Below are positions 1 through 8,548 of a DNA stretch of 61,548 bases, piece after piece. A program made the translations under genes and the position numbers. The DNA is from Gammaproteobacteria bacterium RIFOXYD12_FULL_61_37 (GTDB lineage: Bacteria > Pseudomonadota > Gammaproteobacteria > Chromatiales > Chromatiaceae). The stretch is from positions 1 to 61,548 of the forward strand of contig MGZB01000003.1 of assembly GCA_001801995.1 (NCBI GenBank). The letters run 5' to 3'. Numbering within the stretch: the first letter of the stretch is position 1; every line of letters starts with the position of its first letter. The notes beneath the pieces were generated by a model that saw only the letters and a program-made list of their open reading frames with translations, ran no database searches and had not been told where the DNA came from.

Positions 1-161
1 GGGGCGTAGCTTCACGTTCATGGGCTGGCAAAAAACTTATCCTAAAACCTCTCCTTTGCTCCTGTTGTCAACCTGTTTTTTAATGCGATCGCCCTACCGA
101 AACTTTTGTTTTGGCTTGAACGCAAAGCGTTTTTTCAGCATAATCCCGCGCTTCCATCCTT

Positions 162-189
162 GCCCCACCGTCTTGCGTTAGCGGGGGGC
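162..189 (+). promoter_or_regulatory. Candidate S6:S18-binding leader of the rpsF operon
   Basis: Just upstream of rpsF, GCCCC (162-166) can pair with GGGGC (185-189), and the 5' arm runs directly into CACCG (166-170) on the enclosed side. This is the arrangement known for the autoregulatory leader bound by the ribosomal S6:S18 complex, which imitates the 16S site and has an exposed CCG. The position, between the transcript start and the rpsF ribosome-binding site (AAGGTG, 201-206), fits. The call rests on the pairing and the CACCG only; no covariance was tested. Confidence 0.5.
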
Positions 190-210
190 TGTTTAGCCAT
201 AAGGTGAACT

Positions 211-600
211 ATGCGTCATTATGAAATCGTTTTCCTGGTCCATCCGGACCAGAGCGAGCAGGTGCCGGGCATGATCGACCGTTACCGGTCGAGCATCGAG
301 GGCAGCGGCGGTCGGGTCCATCGTCTTGAAGACTGGGGTCGCCGTCAGCTCGCCTATCCCATCAACAAGGTTCACAAGGCCCATTACGTGCTCATGAATA
401 TCGAGTGCGACGATGCGACCCGCAGTGAACTGGAGAGCGCTTTCCGTTTCAACGATGCGGTGCTGAGAAACCTCATCCTCAAGCGCAAGGATGCCGTTAC
501 CACCCCATCTCCCCTGGTCAGGGGTGACGATAACCGGGGTGAGTCATCCGCTGTCTCTGTCGCACGGCAAGAGACCGATGCCGATGATGATGAAGAGTAA
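211..600 (+). CDS. rpsF: 30S ribosomal protein S6
   Basis: This 129-residue protein is ribosomal protein S6, which binds 16S rRNA together with S18 in the platform of the small subunit. The N-terminus [19 protein letters not shown] and the central segments [11 protein letters not shown] and HYVLMNIE are the family signatures. The ATG follows a good ribosome-binding site (AAGGTG). After about residue 100 the protein becomes an acidic, low-complexity tail ending in DADDDEE, the usual place for S6 length variation. It is the first gene of the rpsF-rpsR-DUF2232-rplI cluster and probably the regulated one, given the candidate S6:S18 leader in front of it. Confidence 0.97.
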   Translation: MRHYEIVFLVHPDQSEQVPGMIDRYRSSIEGSGGRVHRLEDWGRRQLAYPINKVHKAHYVLMNIECDDATRSELESAFRFNDAVLRNLILKRKDAVTTPSPLVRGDDNRGESSAVSVARQETDADDDEE

Positions 601-628
601 TCCGCGCAATTCGTAACGGGAGTTAACT

Positions 629-853
629 ATGTCTCGCCATTTTCGCCGTAAGAAATTCTGCCGCTTCACTGCTGAAGGCATCACCGAGATCGACTACAAG
701 GATCTCAATCTGCTGAAGGCCTATGTCAGTGAAACCGGCAAGATCGTTCCGAGCCGCATCACGGGTACCAAGGCCAAGTACCAGCGTCAGCTGGTGACCG
801 CCATCAAGCAGGCGCGCTTCGTGGCGTTGTTGCCCTTCTCCGATCAACATTGA
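629..853 (+). CDS. rpsR: 30S ribosomal protein S18
   Basis: This 74-residue protein is ribosomal protein S18, the assembly partner of S6. It has the expected length and begins [13 protein letters not shown], followed by the conserved segment [22 protein letters not shown] and a basic RNA-binding middle ([11 protein letters not shown]). A GGGAG ribosome-binding site lies about seven bases before the ATG, 29 bases downstream of rpsF. No priB gene lies between rpsF and rpsR, unlike in enterobacteria. Confidence 0.97.
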   Translation: MSRHFRRKKFCRFTAEGITEIDYKDLNLLKAYVSETGKIVPSRITGTKAKYQRQLVTAIKQARFVALLPFSDQH

Positions 854-916
854 CCGGGATGACGCCGCGCCGGGATCTTCCCGGTTGCGGCCCATGGTGA
901 CGGAGTGATTTGAAGG

Positions 917-1843
917 ATGATAGCCGCCTTCGCCATGCGAGGCCGGTTGCAGGCAGTGGTAGCGGCAACCCTGTTTGTGTTGCTGGCCCTGCTGTTTCCG
1001 CCGGCGGTGATCGCCAGCACGGCCATCGCCGCGCTGGTCACTCTGCGCTTGGGGGTCCGACCGGGTCTGGAAGTGATTTTGCTTTCCACTCTGGTTCTGG
1101 GGGTGTTGGGCATGGGGCTGTTCGGAACCCCATCCCTCGCGGGCGTTTCCCTGGTGGTATGGCTGCCGGTCTGGGTGCTGGCCGTGGTTCTGCGGTACAG
1201 CCAGTCCTTGTCTCTGACGGTGCAGCTTGCGCTGTTGATGGGGCTTGTGCCTCTGGTCCTGGAGTTTTTCTTCTTCTCTGGCCCGGAGGGCTGGGGGGAG
1301 TTGCTGGGGCCGCTGAAGGAATCCCTGGAGAAATCCCAGGTGCTTCCGCCCGAGCAAATCGCCGAAGTCATGGCCTGGCTGGCGCTCTGGCTGACCGCCT
1401 TCATGGCGGGCGGCCTGTTCCTGCAAACCTGTCTCGGCCTTTTTTTGGCAAGGAGCTGGCAGGCGAAGCTGTATAATCCGGGCGGTTTTCGCGAGGAGTT
1501 TCACGCTTTGCGTGTCTCCAAGCCGTTGACCTACTCGGCGACGCTTCTTCTGCTGGCCCTGTTTCTGGCTGGTGGGGATCAGTGGCCGCTGGTGCGGGTG
1601 GCGGCGGTTGTGTTGATAGTGATCTTTTTCTTGCAGGGTCTGGCGGTCATGCATTCCCTGCTGGCCGCAAGCAAGGCGGGCGAGGGCTGGATGTTCGGTG
1701 TCTATGCCCTGTTGTTGTTCGCCTTGCCCTACATGACTATGACCTTGGCGGCGACGGGCTTCGTCGATGCCTGGTGGAATCTGCGAAAGGCCGGCCAAAA
1801 GGGGCGGCCCAATGATGCCGGCAATGCCGGTGACGATGACTGA
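917..1843 (+). CDS. DUF2232 (YybS-like) membrane protein
   Basis: This 308-residue protein is almost entirely hydrophobic, with about seven to eight predicted membrane segments, the first at residues 8-38 (LQAVVAATLFVLLALLFPPA). It matches the DUF2232/YybS-like membrane family by hydropathy and by position: in many gammaproteobacteria such a gene sits between rpsR and rplI. The biochemical role is unknown; a link to ribosome or envelope functions is inferred from location only. The C-terminal tail (RKAGQKGRPNDAGNAGDDD) is cytoplasmic in character. Start chosen at the ATG preceded by GAAGG. Confidence 0.8.
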   Translation: MIAAFAMRGRLQAVVAATLFVLLALLFPPAVIASTAIAALVTLRLGVRPGLEVILLSTLVLGVLGMGLFGTPSLAGVSLVVWLPVWVLAVVLRYSQSLSLTVQLALLMGLVPLVLEFFFFSGPEGWGELLGPLKESLEKSQVLPPEQIAEVMAWLALWLTAFMAGGLFLQTCLGLFLARSWQAKLYNPGGFREEFHALRVSKPLTYSATLLLLALFLAGGDQWPLVRVAAVVLIVIFFLQGLAVMHSLLAASKAGEGWMFGVYALLLFALPYMTMTLAATGFVDAWWNLRKAGQKGRPNDAGNAGDDD

Positions 1844-1866
1844 ATTGAACTCTTGGGGTTGGTACG

Positions 1867-2319
1867 ATGGATGTGATTCTTCTGAAGAAAGTTGAAAATC
1901 TGGGCAGCCTGGGCGAGAAGGTCTCCGTGAGACCCGGCTATGGCCGCAATTTCCTGATTCCTACCGGCGCGGCCGTTTCCGCGACCGCTGGGAACGTCAA
2001 GCTGTTCGAGGAGCGCCGCGCCGAGCTGGAAAAGCAGGCCGCCGATTCCTTGCAGTCAGCCGAGCAACGCAAGGCCAAGCTGGCCGAGCTGGGCTCCGTT
2101 ACCATCGCCGCCAAGGCAGGTGACGAAGGCAGGCTGTTCGGCTCGGTTGGCGCCTCTGATATCGTTGATGCTTGCGTCAAGGCTGGTGTCGAAGTGTCAA
2201 AGAAGGAAGTCCGCCTTTCCAGCGGCCCCTTCCATACCACGGGTGAGTTCGACGTGACCCTGCACCTGCACACCGATGTGAACGCCGAAATCAAGCTGCG
2301 CATCGTTCCGCAAGTCTGA
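1867..2319 (+). CDS. rplI: 50S ribosomal protein L9
   Basis: This 150-residue protein is ribosomal protein L9, which binds domain V of 23S rRNA at the base of the L1 stalk. It starts [19 protein letters not shown] and carries the family signature around residues 13-40 ([21 protein letters not shown]). A long connecting helix follows (residues about 45-75, rich in Glu, Lys and Ala), and then the C-terminal globular domain with [12 protein letters not shown]. Length and domain order are normal. It lies 23 bases after the DUF2232 gene and ends the ribosomal cluster ahead of dnaB. Confidence 0.97.
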   Translation: MDVILLKKVENLGSLGEKVSVRPGYGRNFLIPTGAAVSATAGNVKLFEERRAELEKQAADSLQSAEQRKAKLAELGSVTIAAKAGDEGRLFGSVGASDIVDACVKAGVEVSKKEVRLSSGPFHTTGEFDVTLHLHTDVNAEIKLRIVPQV

Positions 2320-2436
2320 TCCTCGCCTCGCGCCGCCCCTCGCGTCCATTTTGCGGGGGGTGGGCGCAGCCCGTGCGCCATCGGCTTCGCCGTGGCGTAT
2401 CCTGTGGCTGAATGATCTCGGACAGGTGTAGAGAAA

Positions 2437-4902
2437 ATGCCGGTCTCACAGACAGACAGCAGTCCCCCCTATTTTGAGAATGCCGCTTCCTCCGTGGAAG
2501 ACCGGCTGCGCATCCCCCCTCACTCGGTTCAGGCTGAGCAATCGGTGCTTGGCGGGCTGATGCTCGACAATTCCACCTTCGACCAGATCGCCGATCGCAT
2601 CACCGAGCGGGATTTCTACCTGCGCGAGCATCAGTTGATCTTTCGCGCGGTGGATAGGCTGGCCGAGCAGGGCAAGCCCCTCGACGTGGTGACCCTCAAT
2701 GGCGAGCTGGAGCGGGTAGGGGTCTCCCAGGATTGCGGGGGTCTGGCCTATCTCGGCACCCTGGCCAAGGACACCCCGAGCGCGGCCAATATTCGCGCCT
2801 ACGCCGACATCGTTCGCGAGCACTCGGTCAAGCGGCAACTGATCCGGGTCGGCACGGGGATTGCCGACAGCGGTTTCAACCCGGAGGGGCGCAACGGCAC
2901 GGAATTGTTGGATGAAGCCGAGCGCAAGGTCTTCGAGATCGCCGAGCAGCGATCCAAGGGCGAGCGCGGCTTTCAACCCCTCTCCAAGCTGCTGAGCACC
3001 GCCGTCGATCGCATCGAGACCCTGTTCGAGCAGGACGACCCCATCACCGGCGTCAGTACCGGATTCGTCGATTTTGACCACAAGACCTCCGGCATGCAGC
3101 CGGGCGATCTGATCATCATTGCCGGGCGCCCGAGCATGGGTAAGGCGCAGCCCCTCGATGCACGGGTCCGTAAGCGCCACGGCTGGATCAGTATGGGCGA
3201 GCTGGCGCCGGGTGATGAACTGGCCTCGGTGGACGGCGCCCCCTCTGCGGTAACGGGGATCTTTCCGCAGGGCATTAGGCAGGTCTATCGCGTCCGTTTC
3301 TCCGATGGCCGGAGCACCGAGTGCTGCGCGGAGCATCTGTGGCGTGTGCATTATCGGGAGTGGCGGGAAGCGAGGGTGTTGCGTACCGATCAGGTGATGG
3401 CGATGCTAGTGCGGGTGCGCTACCGAGGCCGCCTCTGGATCGAACCACACAACGGTGAATTCGGTCACGATCAGCCACTGCCGCTCGATCCCTGGCTACT
3501 CGGGGCGCTGCTCGGCGATGGCAGTTTGTCGGGCACCTCCTTACGTTTCTCCACGGCCTCGACCGAGATGCTTGAGCGTGTACGGGCACGGGTGGGCGAC
3601 GCCATGACGGTGACCCATGCCGGCGCTTATGACTACCGCATCGTGCGCGATGACCGGGGGCATGCGCCGGGCCTGGCGGGCAGTCAGCCCAACCGGATAC
3701 GGCAGGCCCTTGAAACGCTTGGACTCTGGGGCCTGGGCAGCGAAAGCAAGTTCGTTCCGCGCATCTTCCTGGAGGCGCGACGGGATGTCAGGCTGGACCT
3801 CCTGAGGGGGCTGCTCGATACCGACGGCTGGGTGGAGCGCTGGGGCAGTATTCGCCTGTCAACGGCCAGCCGGCAATTGGCCGAGGATGTCTCCGAACTG
3901 GTGCGTTCGCTCGGCGGCTGGTGCTCGATCAATGAAAAACAACCCCATTTCAGCGGTAGCGATGGCGTTCGCCGTCCCGGAAGGCTGGCCTACGTCTGTC
4001 ACATCAGCCACCCGGAGCCCAGTTCCCTGCTCCTGCTGTCGGACAAGCAGGCGCGTTTGTCCGGCTACCGGCGGCGGGAGAAACGGATCACCTTCGCCGC
4101 CATCGAGCCTTCGCGGCAGGCCCCCTGCCAGTGCATTGCCGTCAGCCATCCGAGCCGGCTCTATATCACCGACCATGACGTGGTCACCCACAATACCGCC
4201 TTCGCCATGAACATCGCCGAGAACGTTTCCATCAAGGTGCAGCGGCCGGTGGCCGTGTTCAGCATGGAAATGCCGGGCGAATCCCTGGCCATGCGCATGA
4301 TGTCCTCCCTGGGTCGCATCGACCAGCACCGGGTCCGCACCGGCCGTTTGGAGGACGACGAGTGGCCGAGGCTGACCTCGGCGATCAATCTGCTCTCCAA
4401 CGCCAGCATGTTCATCGACGATACCCCGGCCCTGACCCCGACTGAGCTGCGCGCCCGCGCCCGCCGCCTGAAGCGGGAGCAGAAGGATCTGGCCCTGATC
4501 GTCATCGACTATTTGCAGCTCATGCAGGCCCCCGGCGCCGCCGAGACCCGCGCCAACGAGGTCTCGGCCATCTCCCGCTCCCTCAAGGCCCTGGCCAAGG
4601 AGTTGAGCGTGCCGGTGGTGGCCCTCTCCCAGCTCAATCGCGGCCTGGAGCAGCGCACCAACAAGCGCCCGATCATGTCGGACCTCCGCGAATCGGGCTC
4701 CATCGAGCAGGACGCGGACCTGGTGGTCTTCCTCTACCGCGATGAATACTACAACCCGGAGAGTCAGGACAAAGGCGTGGCCGAGGTGATCATCAGCAAG
4801 CAGCGCAACGGACCCACCGGCACTGTCCGCATGTCCTTCCAGGGCCAGTACACCCTGTTCGCGGACCTGATGGAGAACGCGGGCTACGGGGACAATTACT
4901 GA
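2437..4902 (+). CDS. dnaB: Replicative DNA helicase DnaB, intein-containing precursor
   Basis: The 821-residue precursor is the hexameric replicative helicase with an in-frame intein at residues 237-586. Without it the host protein has 471 residues, normal for DnaB. The N-terminal domain (about 25-125) has PHSVQAEQSVLGGLMLD. The RecA-like domain has Walker A GRPSMGK|T split by the intein between Lys and Thr, and Walker B (LALIVIDYLQLM, about residue 685). Further motifs are SQLNRGLEQR and SDLRESGSIEQDAD. Because the intein interrupts the ATP-binding loop, the helicase cannot be active until splicing occurs. The 3' end overlaps alr by one base (TGATGG). Confidence 0.97.
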   Translation: MPVSQTDSSPPYFENAASSVEDRLRIPPHSVQAEQSVLGGLMLDNSTFDQIADRITERDFYLREHQLIFRAVDRLAEQGKPLDVVTLNGELERVGVSQDCGGLAYLGTLAKDTPSAANIRAYADIVREHSVKRQLIRVGTGIADSGFNPEGRNGTELLDEAERKVFEIAEQRSKGERGFQPLSKLLSTAVDRIETLFEQDDPITGVSTGFVDFDHKTSGMQPGDLIIIAGRPSMGKAQPLDARVRKRHGWISMGELAPGDELASVDGAPSAVTGIFPQGIRQVYRVRFSDGRSTECCAEHLWRVHYREWREARVLRTDQVMAMLVRVRYRGRLWIEPHNGEFGHDQPLPLDPWLLGALLGDGSLSGTSLRFSTASTEMLERVRARVGDAMTVTHAGAYDYRIVRDDRGHAPGLAGSQPNRIRQALETLGLWGLGSESKFVPRIFLEARRDVRLDLLRGLLDTDGWVERWGSIRLSTASRQLAEDVSELVRSLGGWCSINEKQPHFSGSDGVRRPGRLAYVCHISHPEPSSLLLLSDKQARLSGYRRREKRITFAAIEPSRQAPCQCIAVSHPSRLYITDHDVVTHNTAFAMNIAENVSIKVQRPVAVFSMEMPGESLAMRMMSSLGRIDQHRVRTGRLEDDEWPRLTSAINLLSNASMFIDDTPALTPTELRARARRLKREQKDLALIVIDYLQLMQAPGAAETRANEVSAISRSLKALAKELSVPVVALSQLNRGLEQRTNKRPIMSDLRESGSIEQDADLVVFLYRDEYYNPESQDKGVAEVIISKQRNGPTGTVRMSFQGQYTLFADLMENAGYGDNY
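3145..4194 (+). other. Class 3 intein with LAGLIDADG endonuclease domain, in the DnaB P-loop
   Basis: A 350-residue intervening segment begins with Ala1 (AQPLDARV) and ends THN before extein Thr. Ala1 instead of Cys or Ser rules out the standard first step. The class 3 signature is present: Trp66 in block B (CAEHLW), Cys330 in block F (PCQCIAV) and Thr348 in block G (VVTHN), with His349 and Asn350. In class 3 inteins the block F cysteine starts splicing. Two dodecapeptide motifs, LLGALLGDGSL (near 3505-3535) and LLRGLLDTDGW (near 3800-3832), indicate a LAGLIDADG homing endonuclease; both acidic residues are kept, so it may be active. The block B threonine is replaced by Cys61. Confidence 0.93.
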
Positions 4903-5987
4903 TGGATTTCACTCCGGTCGCCCGGATCAACCTCTCGGCCTTGCGGCACAATCTGAAGATGGCTTGCCAGTCGGCTCCCGCCAGCCAGGTGTTCGCCGTC
5001 ATCAAGGCAAATGCCTATGGTCACGGCGCGGTCGTGGCCGCCCGCGCCCTGGACCAGGCCCACGGCTTTGCCGTGGCCCGCGTGGCGGAGGCTTTGGCCT
5101 TGCGTGCGGCTGGGGTGGGCAAGCCCATTCTGGTGATGGGCGGGGCCTACGACCTCGAATCGATCCAGCAGGCCGCCGGGCAGCGGCTGACCCTGGTGAT
5201 CCATCAATTCTGGCAGCTCGATCTGCTGCGTTCTATGAAGCCGGCAAGCCCCATCGGCTGCGTCATCAAGGTCGATTCGGGCATGCATCGCCTGGGCTTC
5301 GCCCCCGAGGAGGTGGAGGAGGCCCTGCGGCAACTGGCGGCCCTGGGACTGGCCGGCGAACGCCCCCGGCTGATGACCCACCTGGCCAACGCCGACGACC
5401 GCCATGATCTTGCGACCGGAGACCAGTTGAGCCTCTTCAGGACCTTGGTGGATCGCTTCGGCGCGGAATGCAGCCTGGCCAACTCGGCTGTCGTCATGGG
5501 ATGGCCCCAATGGCAGGGCGATTGGGTCAGGCCGGGGATCATGCTCTACGGCGTTTCACCCTTCATCGGCTCGACCGGCGGCGAGTTGGGCCTGCGCCCA
5601 GCCATGAACCTGGAGGCCCGTCTCATTTCCGTCAAACCCTATCCCAAAGGGGCCAGGATCGGTTACGGCGGCACCTGGGAGTGTCCCGAGGCAATGCCTG
5701 TCGGGGTCGCCGGCATCGGCTACGGTGACGGCTATCCGCGCCATGCCCGTTCCGGCACACCGGTGCTGGTCGAAGGCGCCCCGGTCCCCCTCATCGGCCG
5801 TGTCTCCATGGACATGATCGCCCTCGATCTGCGTTCCCTGCCCGGCGCCAAGGTGGGCGACAAAGTGACCCTCTGGGGCGAGGGATTGCCTGCCGAGCGG
5901 GTGGCGGAATCCTCCGGCACCATCGCCTATCAACTCTTTTGCGGCGTGACCGGCCGGGTCCGCCGCGAAGTCGTCGAAGATGGCTAA
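4902..5987 (+). CDS. alr: Alanine racemase
   Basis: This 361-residue PLP enzyme interconverts L- and D-alanine and supplies D-Ala for peptidoglycan. The PLP-binding lysine is Lys35 in VFAVIKANAYGHG, at the start of the N-terminal TIM barrel. The C-terminal beta domain carries RPGIMLYGVSPF, the GIGYGDGYPRHA motif with the second catalytic tyrosine, and RVSMDMIALDL. Length is typical. The ATG overlaps the dnaB stop codon, so translation is probably coupled; dnaB-alr adjacency is common in this class. Confidence 0.96.
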   Translation: MDFTPVARINLSALRHNLKMACQSAPASQVFAVIKANAYGHGAVVAARALDQAHGFAVARVAEALALRAAGVGKPILVMGGAYDLESIQQAAGQRLTLVIHQFWQLDLLRSMKPASPIGCVIKVDSGMHRLGFAPEEVEEALRQLAALGLAGERPRLMTHLANADDRHDLATGDQLSLFRTLVDRFGAECSLANSAVVMGWPQWQGDWVRPGIMLYGVSPFIGSTGGELGLRPAMNLEARLISVKPYPKGARIGYGGTWECPEAMPVGVAGIGYGDGYPRHARSGTPVLVEGAPVPLIGRVSMDMIALDLRSLPGAKVGDKVTLWGEGLPAERVAESSGTIAYQLFCGVTGRVRREVVEDG

Positions 5988-7344
5988 GGCCAAGACCCTC
6001 TATGTCTGTTCCGCCTGCGGCGGGACCAGCCCCAAATGGGCCGGGCAATGCCCCGACTGCAAGGCCTGGAATTCCCTGGTGGAGTCCATCGCCGAGGCGC
6101 CGCCCGTCAATCGTTTCTCCGGTTACGCCGGCGCCGCCGGTGAACAGGGGATCATCGAGCTGGCCTCGGTCCAACTGGAACCGGAGCAGAAGGCCTCGAC
6201 CGGTATCGGCGAACTCGACCGGGTGCTGGGCGGGGGGCTGGTCCCCGGTTCCGTGATCCTGCTGGGGGGCGACCCCGGCATCGGCAAATCGACCCTGCTG
6301 ACCCAGACTCTGGGCCTGCTGAGCCAGCAAATGTCCTGCCTCTATGTCAGCGGTGAGGAGTCCCCGCGCCAGATCGGCCTGCGGGCGCAACGCCTGGAGC
6401 TGAACTGCGACCGCTTCCATCTCCTGCCCGAGACCAACGTGGAGCGGATGCTGGCGATCGCGTCCCATTCGAACCCCGATGTGATGGTGATCGACTCCAT
6501 CCAGACGGTCTACACCGACCTGCTCCAATCCGCCCCCGGCTCCGTGGCCCAGGTGCGTGAGAGCGCCGCCCAACTGGTGCGCTACGCCAAGCGCAGCGGC
6601 GCCGCCATCGTCCTGGTCGGCCATGTGACCAAGGAGGGCGCCCTGGCCGGCCCCCGCGTCCTGGAGCATATGGTGGACACCGTGCTCTATTTCGAGGGGG
6701 AGCAGGGCAGCCGTTTCCGCCTGATCCGCACCATCAAGAACCGCTACGGCGCCGTCAACGAACTGGGCGTCTTCGCCATGACCGACCGGGGCCTGCGCGA
6801 GGTCAGCAACCCCTCGGCCATCTTCCTCTCCGGCCACAAGACGGCCGTGCCCGGCAGCGTGGTCATGGTGACCCGCGAGGGCAGCCGACCCCTGCTGCTG
6901 GAGGTCCAGGCCCTGGTGGACGAGAGCCGCCTGGGCAACCCGCGCCGCCTCTGCGTCGGCCTGGAGCAGAATCGATTGTCCATGCTGTTGGCGGTGATGC
7001 ACCGCCATGCCGGGGTCGTCATGTACGACCAGGATGTTTTCGTCAACGTCGTCGGCGGCGTGCGCATCTCCGAGACCGCCGCCGATCTGCCCGTGCTGCT
7101 GGCGGTGCTGTCGAGCCTCAAGGACCGCCCGGTCCCCCAGGGCACCGCCGTCTTCGGCGAGGTCGGCCTCGCGGGCGAGATCCGCCCCGTCCCCAACGGC
7201 CCCGACCGCCTGCGCGAGGCCGCCAAACACGGCTTCAAGCGCGTCATCGCCCCCAAACAGAACCTATCCCGCAAGGACGCCGAGGGGATCGAACTCATCG
7301 GCGTTGAGCGGCTCGATGAGGCGTTGGAGCATGCCTTTGGCTGA
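5980..7344 (+). CDS. radA: DNA repair protein RadA (branch-migration ATPase)
   Basis: This 454-residue protein helps process recombination intermediates by RecA-related branch migration. It has a four-cysteine zinc finger (Cys10, Cys13, Cys24, Cys27), a RecA-like ATPase domain with Walker A GGDPGIGKST near residue 95 and Walker B VMVIDSIQT, the RadA-specific KNRYG motif at residue 253, and a C-terminal Lon-like domain with FVNVVGGVRISETAADLPVLL. All family landmarks are present. It overlaps the end of alr by eight bases and is probably co-transcribed with dnaB and alr. Confidence 0.97.
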   Translation: MAKAKTLYVCSACGGTSPKWAGQCPDCKAWNSLVESIAEAPPVNRFSGYAGAAGEQGIIELASVQLEPEQKASTGIGELDRVLGGGLVPGSVILLGGDPGIGKSTLLTQTLGLLSQQMSCLYVSGEESPRQIGLRAQRLELNCDRFHLLPETNVERMLAIASHSNPDVMVIDSIQTVYTDLLQSAPGSVAQVRESAAQLVRYAKRSGAAIVLVGHVTKEGALAGPRVLEHMVDTVLYFEGEQGSRFRLIRTIKNRYGAVNELGVFAMTDRGLREVSNPSAIFLSGHKTAVPGSVVMVTREGSRPLLLEVQALVDESRLGNPRRLCVGLEQNRLSMLLAVMHRHAGVVMYDQDVFVNVVGGVRISETAADLPVLLAVLSSLKDRPVPQGTAVFGEVGLAGEIRPVPNGPDRLREAAKHGFKRVIAPKQNLSRKDAEGIELIGVERLDEALEHAFG

Positions 7345-7345
7345 G

Positions 7346-8416
7346 ATGCCTACGATCCAACGCCGTTGTCGCTGCTTCCGCTCGCTGCGTTGCATTTTCC
7401 TCTGCATGTCCGGCTGGCTGATGGTCGCCTTGCTTTTGGCGGGCTGCTCCCGCCAGCCCCGGCTCAATCAGTTCGAGGGGCTTGCCCAGGGGACCAGTTA
7501 CCACGTCAGTTGGTGGGCTGTATCACCGGTCGATGAAGTGGTCCTGGAGCGGGCGGTGGTGGAGGAGTTTGCCCGCATCGACGGGCAGATCTCCAGCTAC
7601 CGGGATGATTCGGTGCTTTCGCGCTTTTCCGCCAACGACGCCACCGGTCCCCAGACGGTGGGGGAGGAGATCGTCTCCCTGGTGGAGCGGGCGCGAGCGG
7701 TGAGCCAGGCCAGTGACGGTTGCTACGATATTACTGTGAAGCCTCTGTTTGACCTTTGGGGATTCATGGGAGACCAACTCACCCCGCCGGGCGAGGCGGC
7801 CCTGCGCCAGACGCTGGCGAGCGTCGGCATGGCGCGGCTCGAAACCCTCGACGCTACCCGCTTGCGCAAGGCGTTACCGGGCCTTCGCGTCGATCTCTCC
7901 TCCATCGGTCAAGGCTACTCCGTGGGGCGGATCGCCGGGTTGCTGCAACGGCAGGGCATCAACAACTATCTGGTGGAGATCGGCGGCGAGCTTCAGACCC
8001 AGGGCCGCAAGCCGGACGGCACTCCCTGGCGGGTGGCGGTGGAAAAGCCCTTGCCTGGCGAGCGGCAGGTCCACAAGATCATCATCCTTGACCGGGATGA
8101 ACTCCTCTCGGTGATGACCTCGGGCACTTATCGCCATTATTTCGATTATCAGGGCAGGCGCTACAGCCACATCCTCGATGCCCGCACGGGCAAACCGGTG
8201 GAACACAAGACCGTTCTGGTCACCGTGCTCCACCCCGATCCCACCCAAGCCGATGCCTGGTCCACCGCGCTCCTCTGTCTGGGCCGCGAGGCGGGACTGC
8301 CCGTGGCCGATCGCTTCGGCATCGCGGCCCTGTTCATCGAAGAAGAAGGAGATGCCGGGCTTGCCGAGTCCTTCAGTCCGTCCCTCTCACGGCTCAAGGG
8401 TGTGGAGATGCGCTGA
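7346..8416 (+). CDS. apbE: FAD:protein FMN transferase (ApbE), lipoprotein
   Basis: This 356-residue lipoprotein belongs to the ApbE family, which attaches FMN covalently to threonines of target proteins such as Nqr and Rnf subunits. After a basic N-terminus and a hydrophobic stretch there is a lipobox, LLLAGC, with Cys34 as the predicted lipidated residue. Family motifs include SSYRDDSVLSRFSAN, DLSSIGQGYSVGRIA, EIGGELQTQG and the C-terminal TSGTYRHYF and SHILDARTGKP. The start is uncertain: ATGs at 7331, 7346 and 7406 are in frame; 7346 keeps a full signal peptide and follows the radA stop. A target flavoprotein gene is not visible here. Confidence 0.9.
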   Translation: MPTIQRRCRCFRSLRCIFLCMSGWLMVALLLAGCSRQPRLNQFEGLAQGTSYHVSWWAVSPVDEVVLERAVVEEFARIDGQISSYRDDSVLSRFSANDATGPQTVGEEIVSLVERARAVSQASDGCYDITVKPLFDLWGFMGDQLTPPGEAALRQTLASVGMARLETLDATRLRKALPGLRVDLSSIGQGYSVGRIAGLLQRQGINNYLVEIGGELQTQGRKPDGTPWRVAVEKPLPGERQVHKIIILDRDELLSVMTSGTYRHYFDYQGRRYSHILDARTGKPVEHKTVLVTVLHPDPTQADAWSTALLCLGREAGLPVADRFGIAALFIEEEGDAGLAESFSPSLSRLKGVEMR

Positions 8417-8475
8417 CCAAGCTGGGGGGCCTTTCCCTCGGTACAGTCACTGCCCGTGCGTTTTTATTTTACGAA

Positions 8476-8504
8476 TTGATTTCACGCGGCCTGGAGGCTA
8501 TCCT
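8476..8504 (+). promoter_or_regulatory. Candidate sigma-70 promoter for tpiA
   Basis: TTGATT (8476-8481) and TATCCT (8499-8504) are separated by 17 bases and lie 45 bases upstream of the tpiA ATG in the 132-base gap after apbE. Each hexamer matches the consensus at four of six positions, so this is only a plausible promoter. Confidence 0.35.
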
Positions 8505-8548
8505 TACGCGCTCATTTTGGTGGTCCGCGAGGCAGGCTGGAGAATCTG

